DNA from: Thermococcales archaeon 44_46
Lineage (GTDB): Archaea > Methanobacteriota_B > Thermococci > Thermococcales > Thermococcaceae
NCBI GenBank assembly: GCA_001507935.1
Contig: LGET01000110.1
Span: forward strand, 1 to 5,613
Direction: 5' to 3'
DNA length: 5,613 bases
In this document: positions 1-4,733 of the stretch, piece after piece
Position numbering within the stretch: the first letter of the stretch is position 1
Layout: every line of letters begins with the position of its first letter
Notes under the pieces: generated by a model
The model's input: only the letters and a program-made list of their open reading frames with translations
Database searches by the model: none
Told to the model about the DNA's origin: nothing
Made by a program: the position numbers and the translations under genes

Positions 1-693
1 GTGCTCACCCACTTGAACGACATTAAGTACAAAAGCACCCTTGAGGCGCTCTCAGTATTCTTCGCCGATCCAGTAATCGTCGAAAACCTTGACATCCCAC
101 CAATAACCCTCGCACTCCACTTCTCAGCAATAGCAAAGAGGGCTGGAAAGGGCGAATTCGACAGGAGAAAAGCCGCTCCTGTTCTGGGAGGGTTAGCATG
201 GGGGCTTAACCACTTGCTTAAGAAGATAGCAAACGACCCAGAGAAAAAGGATTGGAATGTTGTTATCTTCAACACTCCTGAAGGGAAGAAGCATCTCAGT
301 CTCCCCGTTAATTTCAGGTTTTATCGGGATGAGATTGCCGCCGTTACCGCCACCATTGCAGCTGGGAACAGCGGGAGGATAACTTTCGTCTCTGATGGTG
401 TGTACGACGTGTGGGTGGAGAGGAGTGTGGATTATGTTAGGGTTTTCAAGCGGACTATTGAATTGTTGCTGAAGACTAGGAGTGAGCTTTCGTTCAAGGG
501 GGACCTCTCGCTTGAGGAGGGTAGGGATACTTTGGTGATTTTGTTTGATGAGGAGTATCTTGATAGGGCTGTTGAGATGTTTGGGGACAGGGCTGTTTAT
601 TATGTGGTCAGCGAAGAGCCGTTCTTTGAGGGTAGGATACTCAGTGGGTTCTCCGAAAGGATTCCACTGCTTTTTGCTTTCCCACTGGTTTAA
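1..693 (+). CDS. Hypothetical protein of the integrated element, possibly 5'-truncated by the window edge
   Basis: I do not recognise this 230-residue product. The frame is open from a GTG at the first base, so the true start may lie upstream and no ribosome binding site can be judged. The protein looks soluble: there is no signal peptide or membrane segment. It alternates helical and beta-like stretches (a helix-rich N-terminal part to about residue 80, then a beta-rich segment around 85-140, then a charged helix around 145-165). It lacks obvious nucleotide-binding, zinc or nuclease motifs. Codon use appears to shift along the gene: C-ending codons (CTC, ATC, GAC) are common in the first half, while GTG, TTG and GAT codons dominate after about base 400. 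An oligo-T run follows the stop codon. It lies on the same strand as the int1 recombinase but is separated by 163 bases with its own promoter, so it need not share an operon with it. Conserved element cargo is one possibility, but I have no functional evidence. Confidence 0.75.
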   Translation: MLTHLNDIKYKSTLEALSVFFADPVIVENLDIPPITLALHFSAIAKRAGKGEFDRRKAAPVLGGLAWGLNHLLKKIANDPEKKDWNVVIFNTPEGKKHLSLPVNFRFYRDEIAAVTATIAAGNSGRITFVSDGVYDVWVERSVDYVRVFKRTIELLLKTRSELSFKGDLSLEEGRDTLVILFDEEYLDRAVEMFGDRAVYYVVSEEPFFEGRILSGFSERIPLLFAFPLV

Positions 694-700
694 TTTCGCA

Positions 701-710
701 CATTTTTTCG
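701..710 (+). terminator. Oligo-T terminator after the 1-693 gene
   Basis: A run of six T (703-708) starts ten bases after the TAA stop, without a clear hairpin. Archaeal RNA polymerase in Thermococcales terminates at oligo-U tracts, so this is a plausible 3' end for the upstream gene. Confidence 0.4.
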
Positions 711-754
711 ATTGATTAGTGTTTGCTGTTTATTGAAAATCAGCCCTTACCCAG

Positions 755-769
755 CACCAAGTATTTAAA
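755..769 (+). promoter_or_regulatory. Putative BRE/TATA promoter for the int1 recombinase
   Basis: TATTTAAA at 762-769, preceded by the purine/A-containing stretch CACCAAG, fits an archaeal TATA box with BRE. Typical spacing puts the transcript start near 790, giving a leader of about 65 nt before the GTG at 857. That leader would contain the GC-rich hairpin at 797-822. Confidence 0.45.
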
Positions 770-796
770 CCCTAAACTGCAATACATTAATAGTAG

Positions 797-822
797 CCCG
801 ACCTCCCATGGGGAGGCTCGGG
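797..822. repeat. GC-rich imperfect inverted repeat (hairpin) in the int1 leader
   Basis: CCCGA-CCTCCC (797-807) pairs with GGGAGG-TCGGG (811-816 and 818-822), giving an 11-bp stem with a three-base ATG loop and one bulged C at 817. It stands out in AT-rich surroundings. No T-run follows, so it is not a classical terminator. It may be a regulatory leader structure, a protein-binding palindrome, or the remains of a tRNA-derived attachment site (the flank reads TAGTAGCCCGA, resembling the complement of a tRNA acceptor/CCA end). The structure is visible; the function is guesswork. Confidence 0.5.
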
Positions 823-856
823 TAACTTTGCGGATAGGTATGATGGGGGGGTAATC

Positions 857-2101
857 GTGAAGGGGAAAGCTCGTGGTTCCTATCTTTCGGGAGAGGTACA
901 CGTGATTGAGAAGAGCGACGTCGAGCGATTCCTGGAGGATTACCACGAGGTTGACGTGTCTGAAGACACTTTCAGGAAGGTTAAAAAATGGTTGTACGAA
1001 TTTTTGATGTTTCTTGAAAGTGGAAAGTTCCCCAAAAAGGGGACTAGTCCTCGCATTCCAAGGTCTGGAGCTTACCAGGTTAGCTCGGAGAAAGTACAAA
1101 AGTACATCGTTGCACTAAAGAAGGCTGGATATTCCACCAGTTCCATGATCAAGCGATTAAGGTACGTGAAAAAATTTTTGAGAGCTCTGGGCATCAATGA
1201 GTTCGATTCTCTTTTCGATAGGGAGCTAAGACAGTTAAAAATAAGTTTGATCTGGGAAAGAAGGGTAACAAAGAAAATTGTAACTATTGAGGACGTTAGG
1301 AGGCTGTTTAAGGAAGTGGAAGACCTTCACCGTAAGAGGAAGCTTTCAACATGGAAATACGAAAGGATGCTTGCTTTCTTGCTCTTGATGGTTTCGACAG
1401 GACGGAGGAAAGAGGAAGTAGCAAGGATAAAAGTTGATTGGATTGACGTTGAAAACGGCATAGTCAAGTTTCCAGTGAGTGAAACCAAGGAGGGCAGACT
1501 CTTAGGAGTAACAGAGGGGTATGAGGTCAGTTTCTTGACTAAAGAGGCTCAAGCATTCTTAAAGTATTTCATCAAAAAGTATGATGAACGTATTCAAGCA
1601 AATGGTGGGTATCTTTTTATCAGCCAGGGTAAAAAAGACATTTCAACGATTTTTGTCAATAGGATCATGAACGACTACAGGGATAGGCTGAAATTCAAGT
1701 TGAGCGAGTGCAGTGAGAATTTTGAAATTGCATACCTGAGAAAGTTCTTTGCTGAAGAGTGGGATCGTAGGGTAATGAAAAAAAGAGGGAGCAAGAGAGG
1801 ATTGGGTTTGGATGTTTATGAGATCGTCAAAAGGCAGATCATGGGGCATTCACTAAGTGATGTCCACAACCTTCATTACGCCCATAAATCGGAAAAAGAA
1901 CTTAAGGAGGTTTATGACGAGATTTATGCAGACGTCCAGGTTCTCACAAAGGAACAGAGGCGTCTCTGTGGTATGGATAATGATTCGACGGAGGGCTCAA
2001 ATTCTTCTCGTGACAGAGGATTCATTGGAGCGAGATACCGTAAAGATGGGGGATTCCCTTATGGGGGATCCCCATTTTTTAATTTTGATTGGGTTAACTA
2101 G
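857..2101 (+). CDS. Archaeal tyrosine recombinase/integrase (SSV/pT26-2-like family), 'int1'
   Basis: This 414-residue protein has the layout of archaeal tyrosine integrases: an N-terminal helical DNA-binding region (about 16-135) and a C-terminal catalytic domain (about 140-365). Visible catalytic landmarks are TGRRKEE (motif I Arg at R184, E187), a likely beta-hairpin Lys at K211, AYLR-KFF..EWDRR (motif II Arg R295), MGH (H331) and the nucleophile in LHYAH (Y341). The first position of the [H/K]xxR motif is Ala (A292), which is unusual. The GTG start at 857 follows a G-rich Shine-Dalgarno-like stretch (845-853). The frame stays open upstream to a stop at 794 but offers no start codon there. 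The last 45 residues or so extend beyond the usual family end and overlap a terminator-like hairpin. The catalytic half is clearly related to the int(C) product encoded convergently 38 bases downstream. It is expected to cut and rejoin DNA at a specific att site; target unknown. Confidence 0.9.
   Translation: MKGKARGSYLSGEVHVIEKSDVERFLEDYHEVDVSEDTFRKVKKWLYEFLMFLESGKFPKKGTSPRIPRSGAYQVSSEKVQKYIVALKKAGYSTSSMIKRLRYVKKFLRALGINEFDSLFDRELRQLKISLIWERRVTKKIVTIEDVRRLFKEVEDLHRKRKLSTWKYERMLAFLLLMVSTGRRKEEVARIKVDWIDVENGIVKFPVSETKEGRLLGVTEGYEVSFLTKEAQAFLKYFIKKYDERIQANGGYLFISQGKKDISTIFVNRIMNDYRDRLKFKLSECSENFEIAYLRKFFAEEWDRRVMKKRGSKRGLGLDVYEIVKRQIMGHSLSDVHNLHYAHKSEKELKEVYDEIYADVQVLTKEQRRLCGMDNDSTEGSNSSRDRGFIGARYRKDGGFPYGGSPFFNFDWVN
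2046..2085 (+). terminator. Terminator-like hairpin plus T-run overlapping the int1 3' end
   Basis: ATGGGG pairs with CCCCAT: 2061-2066 with 2070-2075 across a GAT loop, followed directly by six T (2075-2080) and then AATTTT. A second identical ATGGGGGAT copy at 2046-2054 can compete for the same CCCCAT arm. This is a convincing transcript end, but it lies upstream of the int1 stop codon (2099-2101). Confidence 0.5.
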
Positions 2102-2120
2102 TCTTGTAGTAAAGTCCTGA

Positions 2121-2136
2121 GGGAAAAGAAAAAGAG
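2121..2136 (-). terminator. Oligo-T terminator after int(C)
   Basis: Read on the minus strand, the bases just past the int(C) stop codon are CTCTTTTTCTTTTCCC. This pyrimidine tract with T5 and T4 runs is typical of Thermococcales 3' ends. It sits in the 38-base gap between the two convergent integrase genes. Confidence 0.45.
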
Positions 2137-2139
2137 GGT

Positions 2140-3138
2140 TTAGGAGAGGAATTTGATGTCCCCCATAATTTTTTCATAAATGTTTTTTAGGTCTTCCTTG
2201 CTGTGGTGGGAGTAGTGGAGGGTGTTAATGTCGTTTAAAAGGGAATGCCCCATAAGAAGTTTTTTAACTGTTGTGTTTCCATTTCTCCTGTCCCATTCTT
2301 GCGAGAAGAATTTCCTCATATGTTTTAGTCTTAGTTTTAGGGTTTTGAGCTCTTTCTTTTGTCTGAAGGGTCGTTGGAGTTGGGGAATAGTTGCTAAGTT
2401 ATCTTCTTCTTTGAGGTTGTAGCTTTTTATGAACTCTTTTAAAACGTCTCTGGCTTCTTCTGTGAAAAATGTGATTCTTTCTTGGTGTGTTTTTGTTATG
2501 TTTGAAGGTAGGTGAATACTTTTTTCCTCAAGGTTTATGTTTTTGACCTTGATTCGGGTGAATTCTGAGACTCTCATTCCTGTAACTGCACATACAATTG
2601 TTGCCATCACCAGTCGATCATAAGATTCTTTGAGCAATCTCCCTTGTTCGTGGAGTTTTTTGAGAGTTTGAAGGAATTCTTTTATGTCTTGAATTGTCAC
2701 TATGGTTTTGTCTGGGTTTGGTCGTTTTTTAGTTCCTATGAGTTCGGCTAGGGGGATATTGGCGATTCTCAGGAGTTTTTTGATGTAAACCACGTGTTTT
2801 CGGTAGTATTCGTGGCTGTAAGTTTCTTTTATTTTGTTTAGGTGGGCGAGAAGGTTGTCGGCTGTCACTATGTAGTAGTTTTCATGTTTTTCCAGGCTGT
2901 TTAGGAATTGTTTGGTGATCAATCTGATTCTTGAAAGGAAGTCTTTTGTTATTCCCTTGCTTTCGAGAGACAGGAAGAGTAATTTCACGTGTTCTTGGGT
3001 TAGTATGTAGTGGGGTCGGGTCACCTGTACGTATTCGAGGAGGGTGTTCGTGCCTTTTTTCTCGAAATTGAGGTTGGAGAGGTTGTTAAGGGGGACTCTG
3101 GATCCCGCGACCGGGGTTCGAATCCCCGCGGGGCTACC
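2140..3138 (-). CDS. int(C): C-terminal part of an SSV-type tyrosine integrase, split by integration
   Basis: The minus-strand frame begins in the tRNA segment, whose complement is read as GSPAGIRTPVAGSRVP, and continues for about 316 more codons. The catalytic domain is complete: TGMRVSE (motif I Arg codon at 2572-2574), ITKTHQ (hairpin Lys at 2491-2493), KHMRKFF..EWDRR (a KxxR form of motif II, Arg at 2314-2316), MGHS (His at 2245-2247) and LHYSH (nucleophilic Tyr at 2212-2214). The protein ends about 23 residues after that Tyr, normal for the family. What is missing is the N-terminal start, which in an SSV-type gene would be int(N) at the other end of the element. The frame happens to stay open into chromosomal DNA up to 3552, antisense to the HD gene; I regard that extension as non-coding. 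Only excision of the element would rebuild the full gene. The coding strand is strikingly A-rich compared with its neighbours. Whether the fragment is translated is unknown. Confidence 0.85.
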   Translation of the reverse strand, partial: GSPAGIRTPVAGSRVPLNNLSNLNFEKKGTNTLLEYVQVTRPHYILTQEHVKLLFLSLESKGITKDFLSRIRLITKQFLNSLEKHENYYIVTADNLLAHLNKIKETYSHEYYRKHVVYIKKLLRIANIPLAELIGTKKRPNPDKTIVTIQDIKEFLQTLKKLHEQGRLLKESYDRLVMATIVCAVTGMRVSEFTRIKVKNINLEEKSIHLPSNITKTHQERITFFTEEARDVLKEFIKSYNLKEEDNLATIPQLQRPFRQKKELKTLKLRLKHMRKFFSQEWDRRNGNTTVKKLLMGHSLLNDINTLHYSHHSKEDLKNIYEKIMGDIKFLS

Positions 3139-3139
3139 A
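3092..3139 (+). other. attR site: 3' fragment of tRNA-Gln(CUG), anticodon stem to CCA
   Basis: The block folds as the 3' part of a tRNA. The anticodon stem and loop are GGGA-CTCTGGA-TCCC with anticodon CTG at 3098-3100. The T-arm is CGGGG-TTCGAAT-CCCCG at 3112-3128. The acceptor 3' strand is CGGGGCT at 3129-3135, then discriminator A and encoded CCA at 3137-3139. The base at 3091 is G where pairing with the stem needs C, and no D-arm or 5' acceptor strand lies upstream, so the tRNA identity breaks off exactly there. This is a tRNA remnant rather than a functional gene, and marks the 48-bp core copied during integration. The complement of the same bases encodes the first residues of int(C). 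The partner copy (attL, within an intact tRNA-Gln) should be left of the window. Confidence 0.88.
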
Positions 3140-3166
3140 TACCATGGGCTCCAGACCAAACCTCTC

Positions 3167-3171
3167 TTTTT
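3167..3171 (+). terminator. T5 run, probable native tRNA-Gln transcript end
   Basis: Five T lie 27 bases past the CCA, within a CTCTCTTTTT tract. Before integration this would have terminated the intact tRNA-Gln transcript ahead of the HD gene promoter. In the present arrangement the tRNA copy beside it is only a fragment. Confidence 0.3.
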
Positions 3172-3184
3172 AACAACATTTAAA
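3172..3184 (+). promoter_or_regulatory. BRE/TATA promoter of the HD phosphohydrolase operon
   Basis: AACAAC followed by ATTTAAAT (TATA core TTTAAA, 3179-3184). The spacing predicts transcription from about 3205, leaving a very short leader that contains the RBS GGGAGGTG (3207-3214). The promoter lies on the chromosomal side of attR, so integration leaves it intact. Confidence 0.55.
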
Positions 3185-3219
3185 TTCAACAAGTCCCTTC
3201 TATAGCGGGAGGTGAAAAA

Positions 3220-3990
3220 ATGTATACTGAAGAACAGCTTTTGAGTGAAATAAAGGAGCTTCTGGAGAATGACGAACTTTACGCCCTCTATGAAGACACT
3301 TACCGGAAGTATAGGTACTATTTTGACACAACGAACTACATAGTTCTTAATGTTTATCGGTTTAATGACCACGGTGCGATACACGTTCTCCTGACCACAA
3401 GGCGGGCTTTGGAAGTTCTTAAACTTCTTAAAAAATTCGGAATCGAAACAACGGCTGAAAAGCTGGGCAAGCCCTTTGAGTGGAGTAAGTTCATAGTCTC
3501 TTTTGGAGCTCTCTTTCATGATATCGGAAATATGATCCACAGGGATAAGCACTACCAGTTCAGTGTTCTTCTTGCCGAGCCTATAATAGATGAGCTTACC
3601 AAGAGATTTGAGAAAAAAGATTGGTTGCTTTTGAAGGCATTAACTCTGAACGCTATTTACACTCATGACGAGGCTGTTCCCTGCACCACTATTGAGGGGA
3701 GCTGTGTAACGATAGCGGATGGCTGTGATATGGAAGAAGGGAGAAGCAGGCTTGCATATAAAAAAGATAAGGTTGATATCCACGCCGTTTCGGCCCTAGC
3801 CATTGACAGAGTTGAAATAAAGGAAGGCGACGAAGACACCCCTATCCTTGTGGAGGTGTGGATGAAGCACCTTGCCGGAATTTTTCAGGTTGACGAGATA
3901 CTCACAAAGAAAGTTAAGAGCTCTCTCTTGAGCGGAAAAGTTAAAATTAGGATACACGCAGGAGAAGAGACCTTGGAAAAGGTGGTTTGA
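3220..3990 (+). CDS. HD-superfamily metal-dependent phosphohydrolase
   Basis: The 256-residue soluble protein carries the HD-domain signature in order: NDHGAIHV (His at 51 and 55), FHDIGN (H100-D101), YTHDEA (H149) and ADGCDMEEGR (D167, D170). These would coordinate one or two metals for hydrolysis of a phosphate ester, phosphodiester or nucleotide. The DHGxxHV first motif resembles the RNase Y/phosphodiesterase branch of the superfamily, but the substrate cannot be read from the sequence. Residues 200-256 form a C-terminal beta-rich extension. The ATG is well supported by the RBS GGGAGGTG six bases upstream. The gene is the first of a two-gene operon: its TGA overlaps the ATG of the DUF434/PIN-like gene in TGATG, implying coupled translation. 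It is the first chromosomal gene beyond the integrated element and, before integration, would have followed tRNA-Gln. Membership in the HD superfamily is firm; the physiological role is unknown. Confidence 0.92.
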   Translation: MYTEEQLLSEIKELLENDELYALYEDTYRKYRYYFDTTNYIVLNVYRFNDHGAIHVLLTTRRALEVLKLLKKFGIETTAEKLGKPFEWSKFIVSFGALFHDIGNMIHRDKHYQFSVLLAEPIIDELTKRFEKKDWLLLKALTLNAIYTHDEAVPCTTIEGSCVTIADGCDMEEGRSRLAYKKDKVDIHAVSALAIDRVEIKEGDEDTPILVEVWMKHLAGIFQVDEILTKKVKSSLLSGKVKIRIHAGEETLEKVV

Positions 3991-4658
3991 TGTCTTCTCT
4001 CCTTTTAGCTTATGATGATTTAAAATACCTCCTGAACAGGGGTTACAGAAAGAAGTATGCCCTTGAGTTTGTTGCAAATCACTACAGACTTTCCCAGAAA
4101 GAGAGGCACTTTTTATTCAGATGCGTCTTTTCGGATGGAGAAATTGGAGAAAGAAAAGCTAAGCTTCTCCAGCCAGAGGATTTGGAAGGAAAAGTTCTTG
4201 GGGTTGATGGTTTCAACGTGTTGATAACTCTCGAGTCTCTTCTTGAGGGAAAAGCCATTCTGTGCGAGGATGGACTTTTAAGGGATCTCAAGCACCAAGG
4301 AGGGTACAAAATAAGCCCAAGAACTCCTCAAACGCTGGCTCTTCTAGTTGACTTTCTAAGAACTCTGGGCTTAAATGAAGTCCGGTTCTTCTATGATGCA
4401 CCAGTGAGCAAAAGCGGTAAGGTTGCCGGGCTTACTAGAGAACTTTTAGAGGAACATAGCATTCCCGGAAAAGTCAAGTTATCTAAGGCTCCAGACCATG
4501 ATTTGAAAGCTTTTGAGGTTGTGGTCAGTTCAGATATAGGCATAATCGAAAAAGTCCCCTTTGTAGTGGATTTGCCCCAAATGATAGCCGAGAAGAAAGG
4601 GTTGAAGTACTTATCCTTTATTGACGTTTTAAAAAATCCAGAATTGTTAAGACTTTAG
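3990..4658 (+). CDS. DUF434/DUF5616 family protein with PIN-like nuclease features
   Basis: The 222-residue protein matches the archaeal DUF434 family as I remember it. The short N-terminal DUF434 region (about 3-55; DDLKYLLNRGYRKKYAL...HYRLSQKERHFLFR) precedes a DUF5616 region (about 66-200). The latter begins GVDGFNVLITLES (D73, N76), contains FYDAPVSKSG (D136), KAPDHDLKAF (D169, D171) and SSDIGII (D182). Spaced acidic residues after beta strands, with a DGxN start, resemble PIN/NYN-type RNase folds, so a metal-dependent nuclease is a reasonable inference; it has not been shown here. An in-frame TTG lies one codon earlier (3987), but the ATG at 3990 is preferred because it overlaps the upstream stop as TGATG and follows the G-rich GGTGGTT. 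Pairing with an HD phosphohydrolase suggests a joint role in RNA or nucleotide turnover. A T5 run follows the stop codon. Confidence 0.88.
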   Translation: MSSLLLAYDDLKYLLNRGYRKKYALEFVANHYRLSQKERHFLFRCVFSDGEIGERKAKLLQPEDLEGKVLGVDGFNVLITLESLLEGKAILCEDGLLRDLKHQGGYKISPRTPQTLALLVDFLRTLGLNEVRFFYDAPVSKSGKVAGLTRELLEEHSIPGKVKLSKAPDHDLKAFEVVVSSDIGIIEKVPFVVDLPQMIAEKKGLKYLSFIDVLKNPELLRL

Positions 4659-4668
4659 CTTTTTGGAC
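4659..4668 (+). terminator. Weak oligo-T terminator of the HD-DUF434 operon
   Basis: Five T (4660-4664) start two bases after the TAG stop, with no strong hairpin before them. It is plausible as a U-tract terminator separating this operon from the DUF432 promoter about 40 bases further on. Confidence 0.35.
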
Positions 4669-4669
4669 A

Positions 4670-4693
4670 TTGGATAGCTTTGGGAAAATCCAA
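4670..4693. repeat. Short inverted repeat upstream of the DUF432 promoter
   Basis: TTGGAT (4670-4675) and ATCCAA (4688-4693) are perfect inverted arms spaced by 12 bases, and a further TTGGA occurs at 4663-4667. The pair ends 11 bases before the TATA box, where archaeal activators often bind. With only six-base arms it could be chance. Confidence 0.25.
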
Positions 4694-4700
4694 ATAAGGC

Positions 4701-4711
4701 AAAGTTTATAT
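4701..4711 (+). promoter_or_regulatory. BRE/TATA promoter for DUF432-mscS, leaderless-type
   Basis: AAAG (BRE-like) followed by TTTATAT (4705-4711). A transcript start about 25 bases downstream falls at 4731-4734, on or next to the ATG. No Shine-Dalgarno sequence precedes this ATG (the bases are pyrimidine-rich), so a leaderless mRNA is the natural reading. Confidence 0.6.
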
Positions 4712-4733
4712 CTTTTCTTTCCTATTCTTTTCC

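Larger units (their letters stand above)
1..3139. mobile_element. Right part of an integrated archaeal plasmid/virus-like element (SSV-type integration into tRNA-Gln)
   Basis: The right boundary is seen directly: the 3' part of a tRNA-Gln(CUG) gene at 3092-3139 has no 5' half, and an integrase C-terminal coding region on the minus strand reads out of that tRNA segment toward the left. Known biology of SSV-type integrases is that attP lies inside the integrase gene and insertion splits it into int(N) and int(C), with int(C) next to the partial tRNA copy. By that logic, DNA left of 3139 belongs to the element and DNA right of it is host chromosome. The element carries a second integrase (857-2101) and an unrecognised protein (1-693). 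Its left end, with int(N) and the intact tRNA, is not in the window, so total size and type (plasmid, virus or relict) are unknown. Thermococcales elements such as the TKV and pT26-2 families have this architecture, but membership is inference. How far the element really extends over 1-790 is not certain. Confidence 0.8.

Noticed and set aside
1030..1070. Possible tRNA-like attP inside int1 (GGACTAGTCC palindrome, translated as KGTSPRIPRSG)
   Set aside because: The segment has no TTCGAAT T-loop or acceptor complement. The palindrome is short and the residues fit a linker between the N-terminal helices and the next domain.
740..1099. Minus-strand open frame of 119 codons over the int1 promoter and start
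   Set aside because: It lies antisense to a well-supported integrase gene and promoter, has no RBS, and its product has no recognisable features.
2046..2075. Repeated ATGGGGGAT as a CRISPR or transposon end
   Set aside because: There are only two copies at 15-base spacing, no spacers, no transposase and no target-site duplication; better explained as a hairpin terminator.
1857..2120. Second + strand frame overlapping the int1 3' end
   Set aside because: It is an alternative frame of the catalytic domain, with Arg/Ser-rich low-complexity content and no homology I can see. Considered as a frameshifted int1 tail, but the int1 frame itself carries the Tyr motif, so no shift before about 1950 is needed.
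3092..3139. A functional tRNA gene
   Set aside because: No D-arm, 5' acceptor strand or upstream anticodon-stem base pairing is present; only the 3' part exists.
3139..3552. Chromosomal extension of the int(C) frame on the minus strand
   Set aside because: It is antisense to the HD gene, shows no integrase similarity, and exists only because the frame is open across attR.
3796..4309. Minus-strand frames opposite the HD and DUF434 genes (3796-4077 and 4082-4309)
   Set aside because: They are shadow frames of conserved genes without RBS or promoter.
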